Shown here: one piece after another, positions 45,947-53,930 of the stretch
Position numbering within the stretch: the stretch's first letter is position 1
Layout of the letters: each line of letters opens with the position of its first letter
Assembly: GCF_009797935.1 (NCBI RefSeq)
Contig: NZ_VOLC01000001.1
Coordinates: forward strand, 1 to 64,000
Direction: 5' to 3'
DNA from: Lunatibacter salilacus
GTDB taxonomy: Bacteria > Bacteroidota > Bacteroidia > Cytophagales > Cyclobacteriaceae
DNA length: 64,000 nucleotides
Notes under the pieces: generated by a model
Databases searched by the model: none
What the model was told of the DNA's origin: nothing
What the model saw: only the letters and a program-made list of their open reading frames with translations
Program-made: the position numbers and the translations under genes

Positions 45947-46843
45947 TTAAAAAAGTTTTTCTGGATAATATGCATTTTCGTGTAAACGTCGAAGCGCATC
46001 TGTCACTATTGCCTTATCCGCTGCATAGGTTACTCCAAACCAGGTGGTGCCTCCAGGCAAAATTTTGACGGCAGCCCTATGTTCCTTTATCAATTCGTTT
46101 GCTACGGTGGGAATATAAAATTCCGACTTTAAATCTTTATGATTATCCTTCAAAAATACTTTCCATAATTTCTCTGTCTCCACAAAAATGGAGGGGTGAA
46201 AACCCCAACAGTTCATCGAAACAGGAGTGCTAAATGGAATTTCAATGGTTTCGCTTTCGGTCTGATGCAGGATTTTATCTCCATGCCTACTGATAGCAGT
46301 GCGCTCTATCATTCCCAAAAGGTGACCTTGCTGGTCAGAGGTGCATACTCCCCGGCTTACCGTGCCATAATCTGACAATACATTTTGAATCGCATACCCT
46401 ACCATGCAATGGAGGTCTGCTTTTACATCATTCACCAAAAATTTTCCAAGTGCCTGAAATGCCTCTCTTCCATAAAAATCATCTGCATTTATCACCGCAA
46501 ATGGTTCGTTAATGGCGTCCTTGGCACAAAGCAGCGCATGAGCAGTTCCAAATGGCTTCTTGCGCAATTCATTCCTGTATTTGACATCCACTTGGCTTTC
46601 CAAAGACTGTATCACAAAGTCAACAGCTATCTTTCCCTCCAGCTTGGGTAAAAACAGGTTCTTGGCAAGTTCTACAATTTCTTCCCTTACAATAAAGACA
46701 ACCTTTCCAAATCCTGCCTGGATAGCATCATATATACTGTATTCGAGAATTGTTTCTTCGTTGGGTCCAAATCCATCAACTTGTTTGTCTCCCCCATATC
46801 TGCTGCCCATTCCGGCTGCCAAAATCAAAAGTGTAGGTTTCAT
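45947..46843 (-). CDS. Sugar nucleotidyltransferase
   Basis: A nucleotidyltransferase of the GT-A-like NTP_transferase family, 298 residues. Start LLILAAGMGSRYGGDKQVDG is the nucleotide-binding signature. GTAHALLCAKDAINEPFAVI and NADDFYGREAFQALG carry the metal-binding Asp. It probably makes an NDP-sugar, for example UDP- or dTDP-glucose, but the exact substrate is not certain. A palindrome sits in its promoter (46900-46910). Confidence 0.85.
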   Translation of the reverse strand: MKPTLLILAAGMGSRYGGDKQVDGFGPNEETILEYSIYDAIQAGFGKVVFIVREEIVELAKNLFLPKLEGKIAVDFVIQSLESQVDVKYRNELRKKPFGTAHALLCAKDAINEPFAVINADDFYGREAFQALGKFLVNDVKADLHCMVGYAIQNVLSDYGTVSRGVCTSDQQGHLLGMIERTAISRHGDKILHQTESETIEIPFSTPVSMNCWGFHPSIFVETEKLWKVFLKDNHKDLKSEFYIPTVANELIKEHRAAVKILPGGTTWFGVTYAADKAIVTDALRRLHENAYYPEKLF

Positions 46844-46890
46844 TTACCTTGGTTATGTTCTATAAAATTTAAAGCTATAAAATAACAGGG

Positions 46891-46910
46891 CAAAGATAAC
46901 CGATAATCGG
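46891..46910 (-). promoter_or_regulatory. Promoter with embedded palindrome before the sugar nucleotidyltransferase
   Basis: On the minus strand TATCTTTG (46891-46898) is the -7 box. Just upstream, between -33 and -7, is the perfect palindrome CCGATAATCGG (46900-46910), a plausible operator. A related palindrome lies at 52514-52528. The remaining region to 47206 shows no gene. Confidence 0.5.
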
Positions 46911-47206
46911 ATTTCTCTTTCCAACTTCATCAATTTTTTGGATGGATGTAAAACCTAGAAATTTGAACTAACCCTCCGGCTCCTATCGCAAAAACTTGAA
47001 CTGAACCTAATTCTGCCAATTTGGTAAAATCTGTGATCTCGAATCTCTTAAAATGAATTGTATGGTTATTATTAAACCCTATTTTCAACTAAATTTAACT
47101 TTTTCAGTTTATATTGATTGTTTTATCAACCATATTTTCTATTATTGTCAAAAAATATATGATTCCTAGCCCAAATTATTAAAGAACCTTAAATCCAGTT
47201 GATAAA

Positions 47207-47545
47207 ATGAAAAAAATCGAAGCCTTAATCAGAACCTCAAAATTTGACGAGATACATGCCTGCCTTTCGGGACTGGGAGTAAACTTCCTGACTTTCTTTG
47301 AAGTGAAAGGGATGGGTCTACAGCATGCCAAAACCCAGCAGTACCGTGGTGTGGCATATGAGCCCACATTCATCCCCAGAACCAAGCTTGAAATTGTGGT
47401 ACCTGATGATTTGGAAGAAGCTGTGATCTCATGCATCCTCCGCGAAGGAAGAACCGGACAGGTTGGCGATGGTAAAATCTTCGTCTATAATGTAGAAAAA
47501 GCCTTCCGGATTAGAAACGAGGATATCGGAGAGGATGCCCTTTAA
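47207..47545 (+). CDS. glnK: P-II family nitrogen regulatory protein
   Basis: A 112-residue trimeric sensor of glutamine, 2-oxoglutarate and ATP/ADP. It starts MKKIEALIRTSKFDEIHACL and ends with the signature EGRTGQVGDGKIFVYNVEKA. The T-loop is unusual: GMGLQHAKTQQYRGVAYEPT instead of the enterobacterial GRQKG...YRGAEY, although the tyrosine is retained. It lies 52 nt upstream of amtB, whose channel such proteins block. I saw no sigma-54 promoter. Confidence 0.95.
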   Translation: MKKIEALIRTSKFDEIHACLSGLGVNFLTFFEVKGMGLQHAKTQQYRGVAYEPTFIPRTKLEIVVPDDLEEAVISCILREGRTGQVGDGKIFVYNVEKAFRIRNEDIGEDAL

Positions 47546-47597
47546 TCACTTTATTAATCACCCCATCTTTCAAACCATCTTTAAAAAAGCATAAATT

Positions 47598-48830
47598 ATG
47601 AACCAAGAACTATTTACTATTAACAACCTTTGGATGATGGTAGCCACCATTTTGGTCTTCATCATGCACCTGGGTTTTGCCGCATTGGAGGCCGGACTGA
47701 CCCGCGCTAAAAATACAGTCAATATTCTTTTTAAAAATACCATCATTCCCGCCTTGGGAATTCTTACATATGGTTTTATAGGTTTCAACCTTATGTATCC
47801 CGGAGAGGCATTCGAAGGTGGCTTTTTTGGACTTTCCGGTTTGGGACTTAGTCTTCCTGACGGATGGGACACATCCAATTATTCCGAAGGCTACACCTTT
47901 TATACGGATTTTATATTTCAGGCCATGTTTGCCGCCACTGCGGCTACCATCGTGTCCGGAGCAGTTGCAGAACGGATAAAACTTGGTCCGTTTATATTCT
48001 TTTCCTTATTATACGTAGGCATTTGTTATCCGATTGTAGGCATGTGGAAATGGGGCGGTGGTTTTTTGGAAACACTTTCCACTCCTTTTTATGATTTTGC
48101 GGGTTCTACTCTTGTGCATTCAGTTGGTGGATGGGGTGCGGTTATTGGCGCATATCTTTTGGGCCCAAGAATTGGTAAATACAAAGACAATAAAATCAAC
48201 GCCATTCCCGGTCACAACCTTCCGTTAGCTACTTTTGGTGTATTCCTGCTTTGGTTTGGTTGGTTTGGCTTTAATGGAGGGTCTGTATTGTCCGCTGCTC
48301 CAGGTACCGTTTCCCTTGTGTTTGTCACAACCGCAATTGCGGCGTCTGCTGGTGCTTTCGGGGCCTTGTTTGCGTCGTATGCCAAATTCAAAGCTTATGA
48401 CATCACCATGGTATTAAACGGGATTTTAGCCGGATTGGTAAGCATCACCGCCGGAGCGGATATGATGGCTCCTTGGGAAGCTGCCGTAATCGGGTTTATT
48501 GGCGGTATGTTGGTTGTGTTTGGTGTTCTTTTATTTGATAAGGTAAGGATAGACGATCCAGTTGGTGCCATCTCCGTGCACTTGGTTTGCGGTATTTGGG
48601 GTACACTGGCGGTAGGAATTTTTGGAGACCTGGCAGGAATGTCGCAGATAATTTCACAACTGATTGGAATTGGGGCAATTGGGGCATTTTGTGTCGCCTT
48701 TACCTTTATTGTTTTATATACGTTGAAGAAAACCACCGGAATCCGGGTCGACGAACAGGAAGAACTGGAAGGCTTGGATATCAATGAACACGGCATGCAT
48801 GCTTATCCGGATTTTGCTACAAAGGAGTAG
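47598..48830 (+). CDS. amtB: Ammonium transporter
   Basis: An Amt/Rh-family trimer of 11 membrane helices, 410 residues, conducting ammonium across the inner membrane. It has the family blocks LIYVG-like helix starts, STPFYDFAGSTLVHSVGGWG (with the pore His), LGPRIGKYKDNKINAIPGHN and VHLVCGIWGTLAVGIFG. It has a short C-terminal tail. It is the second gene of the glnK-amtB operon and is followed by a terminator. Confidence 0.95.
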   Translation: MNQELFTINNLWMMVATILVFIMHLGFAALEAGLTRAKNTVNILFKNTIIPALGILTYGFIGFNLMYPGEAFEGGFFGLSGLGLSLPDGWDTSNYSEGYTFYTDFIFQAMFAATAATIVSGAVAERIKLGPFIFFSLLYVGICYPIVGMWKWGGGFLETLSTPFYDFAGSTLVHSVGGWGAVIGAYLLGPRIGKYKDNKINAIPGHNLPLATFGVFLLWFGWFGFNGGSVLSAAPGTVSLVFVTTAIAASAGAFGALFASYAKFKAYDITMVLNGILAGLVSITAGADMMAPWEAAVIGFIGGMLVVFGVLLFDKVRIDDPVGAISVHLVCGIWGTLAVGIFGDLAGMSQIISQLIGIGAIGAFCVAFTFIVLYTLKKTTGIRVDEQEELEGLDINEHGMHAYPDFATKE

Positions 48831-48855
48831 TTTTATATAAGCCTCTTAGAAATGC

Positions 48856-48895
48856 AAAAGGCCACTCGGAATATAATTCCGAGTGGCCTTTTTTT
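48856..48895 (+). terminator. Terminator of glnK-amtB
   Basis: A long near-perfect hairpin (AAAAGGCCACTCGGAAT / ATTCCGAGTGGCCTTTT) with a 3-nt loop, followed by a T-run, 26 nt after the amtB stop. A classical rho-independent terminator. Confidence 0.92.
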
Positions 48896-49017
48896 TGTTG
48901 ATAGATTTGTTTACAGCTTGGATTAAACTTGGAGCAATTTCGCCTTTATAATGGTGCTGTCAGGCTTCATTTATTGCCTGTATATTGCAACTGAAAATAA
49001 AAAAAAAAACTAATGTC

Positions 49018-49176
49018 CTAAATATCGTTATTCAATTTTTCTCTTCCAATCCATACGTAATCCAATGATTTCCAGTACATTTCCCACTCTCTTTCTTCTC
49101 CTTGGAAAACTATTTCTTCTTTATATCCTTCTCTTACTAATTTTTCAGTCGCTGGCTCGGACAAATCATCAAAGAT
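49018..49176 (-). pseudogene. Start-less ORF remnant, unknown family
   Basis: The minus strand holds 52 sense codons before a stop, with no ATG, GTG or TTG near the front and a TGA immediately upstream. The composition looks protein-like (IFDDLSEPATEKLVREGYKE; EREWEMYWKSLDYVWIGREK), acidic then aromatic. It lies in the 413-nt gap between the amtB and M1 terminators. It is probably the 3' end of a lost gene, or a frameshifted one; I do not recognise the family. Confidence 0.4.
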
Positions 49177-49244
49177 TCAGAGAAATTGACCCCAACACAA
49201 TTCTTACGCTCAATGTTTTGTAATTGCCGCCCACGAAAAGCTAA

Positions 49245-49304
49245 CCAAAAAAATTCAATGATTGGGTTCTCCGTGAACACTATTCCCGGAGAACCCAATC
49301 ATTG
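49245..49304 (-). terminator. Terminator of the M1 peptidase gene
   Basis: A perfect 18-bp inverted repeat (CAATGATTGGGTTCTCCG / CGGAGAACCCAATCATTG) followed on the minus strand by AATTTTTTTGG. It sits immediately after the M1 stop codon. Confidence 0.9.
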
Positions 49305-49308
49305 AAAG

Positions 49309-51633
49309 TTAATTCCTACTATCCCGCATTGGATTCTGACCTCTTGATGTACCTCTTGGAGGAGTAGATCGTTTGAATAGTTCAAACCGTGAAGGGGTAG
49401 GTTTTCCAGGCCAATAGTTATTTGACTCATCAATATCGGCCGTTTCCCGTAAAGGATCCAAAACGATTTCAGCCACTTCTTTGGTCTTCCCGAATACCTT
49501 GGTAACCTCGTATTCATCCAATCGCCAAATCTGGGCAGGGAGCCTTTCGATTTCGGAGGTCCCGTCTGTATACTTAAACTCTAAAATGACTGGCATCACT
49601 AGTCCGCCTATATTTTTCAATTTCACTTCGTAAAAGTTCAAACCACTATTCAATAAATCCCTTTCCTCAGCAGACAAGCTTTTCAAGAAATCCTGATATT
49701 GCTTTTCGTCAGCAGGCCCTACCCGAAACGGATCGTAGCTGTTATAGAAATCCCTTGCTGCAGGATTGGCCTCAACAACAGTCTGGGGAACATCTGTTTT
49801 ATTCCGCTCTTTGGTAAGGTAAGTTTCCTCCAGCTCAAACGCTTCTCTATCGCGGGCTTTTGATTCTGTTGGGTTCTTAGAATCGATTTTAAACCATTTC
49901 ACCTCTTCAATGGAAATATCAACAGGTTCGGTTCCGTAAAACCAACCTCTCCAAAACCAATCCAAATCAACCGCTGAAGCATCTTCCATCGTTCGGAAGA
50001 AATCATCGGGAGTAGGGTGTTTGAACATCCAACGTTGGGCATATTGCTTAAACGCATAGTCAAACAACTCCCTCCCCATAACGGTTTCCCTCAAAATATT
50101 TAGTGCCGTTGCCGGTTTTGCATAGGCGTTTGGGCCTAAGGCAATAATGTTTTCCGAGTTGGTCATGATGGGCTCTAAGAAGTTTTTTTCCATCTTCATA
50201 TAGGGAACAATCTTGTGGGGGGCTCCTCTTCTGGAAGGATAATCCCTATCCCACTCCTGCTCAGCCAAAAACTGCAAGAAGGTATTCAACCCCTCATCCA
50301 TCCAGGTCCACTGCCTTTCGTCTGAATTGACAATCATCGGGAAGAAGTTGTGTCCTACTTCATGGATGATGACTGAGATCATTCCGTATTTTATCGCATC
50401 TGAATACGTTCCATCTTCATCGGGCCTGCCATAGTTGAAGCATATCATGGGGTATTCCATGCCATTTGTTGCCTCGACGGAAATCGCCACTGGATAGGGG
50501 TAATCAAAGGTCCTGCTAGAATAAGAGCGAAGGGTATGGGCTACAGCCAAGGTGGAGTATTGCTCCCAAAGCGGGTTGCCTTCCTTACCGTAATACGACA
50601 TGGCCATAACATCCTTATCCCCAATTTTAACGGCCATTGCGTCCCAAATAAACTTTCTGGAAGAGGTCCAAGCGAAGTCCCTTACATTTTCTGCGGCGAA
50701 AATCCACGTTTTGGTGGCTTTTTCCCGCTTCTTTTCAAGTCGCTCAGCTTCTGACTGGGTCCTGATGACAACTGGGTTTTCAAAACTGGTCTTTGCCTGA
50801 TTCCATCGGTCCATTTCTGTATTACTTAATACTTCCTGTGGATTCTGCAAAACACCGGTAGCCCCCACCATATGGTCGGCGGGTACGGTAATTTTCACTT
50901 CATAGTTCCCGAAGACAAGAGCAAATTCTCCTGATCCGACAAACTGCATATTCTGCCATCCTTCAAAATCGGAATAAACAGCCATCCGCGGAAACCATTC
51001 CGCCATCGTATAGAGGTAGTTCCCATCCTTTTCAAAGAATTCATATCCCGGTCTACCTCCGATGAAGCTCATCCTGTCATGGATATTGAAGCTCCAGTCA
51101 ATTTTAAATTCAAAATTCTCTCCAGGCAGCAGGGGTGCGGCAAGGTCCATGCGCATCATGGTACGATTTACTGTTACGGGAATATCCTGTCCGGAACCAT
51201 TGGTGACAGAGGTGATTTTATAGCCCAAATCCTGATCGTGCCACAAAATTCCCTGCAATTGCCGTAGGCTCATTTGGGGTTCAATTTTATTGGTGGCCAT
51301 TTTATGAGTTTCAGAATCTTTTGCACGCTGATTCTGGTCCAGTTGTACCCAGAGGTAATCCAAGGCATCTGGGGAATTGTTTATATAATTGATATTTGCT
51401 GTACCTGTAATGGACTGATTTTCGTCATTGAGGGTCACTTCAATATCATAATCGGCTTGTTGCTGCCAGTACATGTGCCCAGGGGCTCCAGCTGCGTTTC
51501 TATATACGTTAGGAGTCCGAAGCTTGGTGCCTAGTTGCTCAAAGCGTACGCCATGTCTTTGTTCATCGATTTGGGCAGAACCTGTGAAGGATACACCTGT
51601 CACAAACAAAATTAAAATAATCAGTTTTTTCAT
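49309..51633 (-). CDS. M1 family metallopeptidase, secreted
   Basis: An exported zinc aminopeptidase of 774 residues with signal peptide (MKKLIILILFVTGVSFTGSA). It has the substrate-binding stretch NGMEYPMICFNYG (GAMEN-like) and the zinc motif HEVGHNFFPMIVNSDERQ with the downstream Glu in TWMDEGLNTFLQFL. A long extra C-terminal region includes VEVKLKNIGG-type strands. It is next to the HupE-like and DUF6702 genes, which suggests a shared function (inference). Confidence 0.9.
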   Translation of the reverse strand: MKKLIILILFVTGVSFTGSAQIDEQRHGVRFEQLGTKLRTPNVYRNAAGAPGHMYWQQQADYDIEVTLNDENQSITGTANINYINNSPDALDYLWVQLDQNQRAKDSETHKMATNKIEPQMSLRQLQGILWHDQDLGYKITSVTNGSGQDIPVTVNRTMMRMDLAAPLLPGENFEFKIDWSFNIHDRMSFIGGRPGYEFFEKDGNYLYTMAEWFPRMAVYSDFEGWQNMQFVGSGEFALVFGNYEVKITVPADHMVGATGVLQNPQEVLSNTEMDRWNQAKTSFENPVVIRTQSEAERLEKKREKATKTWIFAAENVRDFAWTSSRKFIWDAMAVKIGDKDVMAMSYYGKEGNPLWEQYSTLAVAHTLRSYSSRTFDYPYPVAISVEATNGMEYPMICFNYGRPDEDGTYSDAIKYGMISVIIHEVGHNFFPMIVNSDERQWTWMDEGLNTFLQFLAEQEWDRDYPSRRGAPHKIVPYMKMEKNFLEPIMTNSENIIALGPNAYAKPATALNILRETVMGRELFDYAFKQYAQRWMFKHPTPDDFFRTMEDASAVDLDWFWRGWFYGTEPVDISIEEVKWFKIDSKNPTESKARDREAFELEETYLTKERNKTDVPQTVVEANPAARDFYNSYDPFRVGPADEKQYQDFLKSLSAEERDLLNSGLNFYEVKLKNIGGLVMPVILEFKYTDGTSEIERLPAQIWRLDEYEVTKVFGKTKEVAEIVLDPLRETADIDESNNYWPGKPTPSRFELFKRSTPPRGTSRGQNPMRDSRN

Positions 51634-51907
51634 ACGTATGGTATTCTCAAATAATATTCAGAAATGAAAGGCGATCCTTCCTTTGTATTTTACTAAGCTG
51701 CAATTTAATCAATAAACCTCAAGTTCACCATTCTGTTTCAATCAAAAACAAATACAATAACCACAGTTTCCAATTTGGGTCATTATTTTCGCAAATTTGC
51801 CTTCATTTTAACCCTACCTAATAAAATAATCAAAATTTAGAAAACGAAAAGAATCAATAACAACCAGTTTTCATACAAATCAATTTCCCGTAAGATTTTT
51901 TCTACAT

Positions 51908-52492
51908 CTACCAATACCGATTTTCCAATATCATCATTAGGGACATCCCCAGGACAATAGAGGATATTATCAGAATCCATTCCTTGCGTTTCACTCCAAG
52001 AATCCCCACCATCAGGGAAGATACGATGAGGAAAATCGACACGATAACAAGCTGCCCTACTTCAAGTCCGATATTGAAGGCTAGGAGCGGTTGAAAGATT
52101 GAGGATTCCTTACCAAGCAAGGCACTCAGGTAATTCGAAAATCCCAATCCATGTATCAGTCCGAAAAACAAGGCAAGAGCATAATTAAGCTGCACATAGC
52201 CGTTGCCTCCTGCCGGTTTGGGTTTTAAAATATTGGTAAGACAAGTTAAGGCAATGGTCACAGGAATCAAAAATTCCACAAGGTCAGTGTCTACTTTAAC
52301 AACCCTCAACGTGGCGAGGGCCAAGGTAAGGGAGTGTCCAATAGTAAAAGCGGTTACTAAAATCAGGATCTTTTTCCAATCTCTCATCAGGTATATGACG
52401 CAGAGTGCGATCACAAAGAGAATATGGTCAAAACCCGCTAGGTCTAATATATGTTGGTAACCTAATTTAAAATATAATTGAAATTGATTCAT
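51908..52492 (-). CDS. HupE/UreJ-like membrane protein
   Basis: A 194-residue protein with six membrane helices. The first helices (GYQHILDLAGFDHILFVIAL) and KPAGGNGYVQLNYALALFFG, GLIHGLGFSNYLSAL, match HupE/UreJ, which are found with nickel enzymes but also alone. It is transcribed divergently from the DUF6702 gene, with a 15-bp palindrome between them. No urease or hydrogenase genes lie nearby. Confidence 0.8.
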   Translation of the reverse strand: MNQFQLYFKLGYQHILDLAGFDHILFVIALCVIYLMRDWKKILILVTAFTIGHSLTLALATLRVVKVDTDLVEFLIPVTIALTCLTNILKPKPAGGNGYVQLNYALALFFGLIHGLGFSNYLSALLGKESSIFQPLLAFNIGLEVGQLVIVSIFLIVSSLMVGILGVKRKEWILIISSIVLGMSLMMILENRYW

Positions 52493-52513
52493 GCAATTGG
52501 GTGGTTGAAAGTC

Positions 52514-52528
52514 AATCCGAATCGGATT
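52514..52528. promoter_or_regulatory. Palindrome between HupE-like and DUF6702 genes
   Basis: AATCCGAATCGGATT is a perfect 7-bp inverted repeat with a central base, about 45 nt from one divergent start codon and 20 nt from the other. A shorter form (CCGATAATCGG) lies at 46900. It is a plausible operator for the divergent pair; no regulator is encoded nearby. Confidence 0.4.
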
Positions 52529-52573
52529 TTTGTCGTAATATTAATGCATATTTCACATATTCAATAAATTTTA

Positions 52574-53071
52574 ATGATCCAAATGCTTTCTTTTTACTTG
52601 TCAGTCGTTAGCTTGTTTGGGCTGTTTACGGTACATCCATTTTATATCAGTCTGACAGACATGGTATATAAAGCTGATGAACAACGATTGGAAATTGCCC
52701 AAAAAATATTCTGGGATGACCTTGAAGTCGCTTTGTCGAGAAAATATAAAACCCAAGTGGATTTTCTCAACACTTCCGACCGTATCCTACTGGATGAAAT
52801 GGTGCGTGAATATCTTTTGGATCAGAATAAAATACACGTCAACGGCCAGTTAATTTCCCTTGAATATTTGGGGCATGAGGTTGAAGAGGATGCGGCCTGG
52901 TTCTATTTTGAATCCACAAATGTTCCCAGGCCCAGAGAAGTTATGGTCATGAATACGATTCTTACAGGTGAATTCCCTACCCAACAAAACATCGTCAATT
53001 TTTATGTTGACCAGCGTCCCAAAAGCATTATTACTACCGTTGACAAGCCGGAAGGTGAATTGCGGTTCTAG
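52574..53071 (+). CDS. DUF6702 family protein
   Basis: A 165-residue exported protein with an N-terminal hydrophobic segment (FYLSVVSLFGLFTVHPFYIS). It continues with LTDMVYKADEQRLEIAQKIF and ends with strand-rich NIVNFYVDQRPKSIITTVDK. I associate these features with DUF6702, which occurs with M1 peptidases and HupE-like proteins in Bacteroidota. Its function is unknown. Confidence 0.75.
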   Translation: MIQMLSFYLSVVSLFGLFTVHPFYISLTDMVYKADEQRLEIAQKIFWDDLEVALSRKYKTQVDFLNTSDRILLDEMVREYLLDQNKIHVNGQLISLEYLGHEVEEDAAWFYFESTNVPRPREVMVMNTILTGEFPTQQNIVNFYVDQRPKSIITTVDKPEGELRF

Positions 53072-53111
53072 GATATCCTCGGAGAGAAAATCATACCATT
53101 AGTTTTGTTTT

Positions 53112-53672
53112 TTAAACTGAAGCGGATCCCATGGCGAAAGTCCCGCAAACTGACCACTTCCCACCTTCCTTTTTGAGCAATGCAACCCGATTTACGATGT
53201 ATCTCTCATTGAGGGACATCTTCTTTGCGGTATCGAGGTATTCTGAGAAATTGGCTTCCTTCAAATCTTTGAAGGCTATCGTCATGTGGGGGGTATAAAT
53301 CCGATCGCTTAACTCTATATCCTGCTTTAAGATGGTCTTACAATACATAATCACATCCTCCTGCAGCTTATTGAGAGCAGGATTTTTCTTCACTCTGGAA
53401 AAAATAACCCGTTTTCCAAAGGTATCCACTCCCTTAAAATGAATCTCAAAAGGTAATTTCCCTTCAAAAAAACGACTCAATTTGCCCGAAAGCTCGGATT
53501 CTTTTTTTTCATTCCAAAGAAAGGGCATCTTAAGCGTAACATGCGCGGGAGAACGTAATCCGTACCGGATTCCATAGGTGTCTTTCAGAACCATCTTAAG
53601 CGCAGTGGACTTTTCTTGGATTTCACCTTCCGGCACAATCGCTATAAAATATTTCCCTAATGTTTTGGCCAT
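53112..53672 (-). CDS. 2'-5' RNA ligase-like (2H phosphoesterase) protein
   Basis: A 186-residue protein with the two catalytic H-x-T motifs of the 2H family: HVTLKMPFL (about residue 41) and HMTIAFKDLK (about residue 129). Such proteins act on 2',3'-cyclic or 2'-5' phosphodiesters. The RNA substrate is not known. It is monocistronic and convergent with the DUF6702 gene. Confidence 0.88.
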   Translation of the reverse strand: MAKTLGKYFIAIVPEGEIQEKSTALKMVLKDTYGIRYGLRSPAHVTLKMPFLWNEKKESELSGKLSRFFEGKLPFEIHFKGVDTFGKRVIFSRVKKNPALNKLQEDVIMYCKTILKQDIELSDRIYTPHMTIAFKDLKEANFSEYLDTAKKMSLNERYIVNRVALLKKEGGKWSVCGTFAMGSASV

Positions 53673-53822
53673 AGAACCTTTTAAATCGTATTTTTCCTTT
53701 TTCTAAATGACAAATGAAAACCAAAAAAACCGACCTCAAACAATTTTTCCCACAAAATATGGAACTCTGCGTTAAAAGTTTTGGGTAATCACTTAAATTG
53801 AAGAAACTTTACAAATAGCCTG

Positions 53823-53926
53823 ATGAAATCGAGCATGACGAGATTCTCCCGAATAAATTCGGGACAGGCTATCCCGACCTTAGGTACGGGGCAAGTTATG
53901 ACCGCTGAAAAACAAAATATAAACAG
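53823..53926 (+). repeat. Start-codon-abutting repeat, copy D
   Basis: A 104-bp element that begins ATGAAATCGAGCATGACG and ends at the ATGAAA start of the USP gene. It contains the palindrome CCCGAATAAATTCGGG (53848-53863) and a second one, CCCGACCTTAGGTACGGG (53873-53890). The tail AAAATATAAACAG matches copies B and C. It lacks the TGATTATAAT-core of the others, apparently by deletion. It carries the short ORF listed separately. Confidence 0.87.
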
Positions 53927-53930
53927 ATGA
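53823..53930 (+). CDS. Short leader ORF within repeat copy D
   Basis: A 35-residue reading frame, starting MKSSMTRFSRINSGQAIPTL and ending TAEKQNINR. Its TGA stop overlaps the USP start as ATGA. The start and end agree with the ORF in copy C (10854-10973), which ends TAEKQIINR, while the middle differs by a multiple of three bases. I include it because the frame is conserved between distant copies; translation is unproven. Confidence 0.4.
   Translation: MKSSMTRFSRINSGQAIPTLGTGQVMTAEKQNINR

Noticed and set aside
46844-47206. A sigma-54 promoter for glnK-amtB
   Set aside because: No TGGCAC-N5-TTGCA-like sequence was found upstream of glnK.
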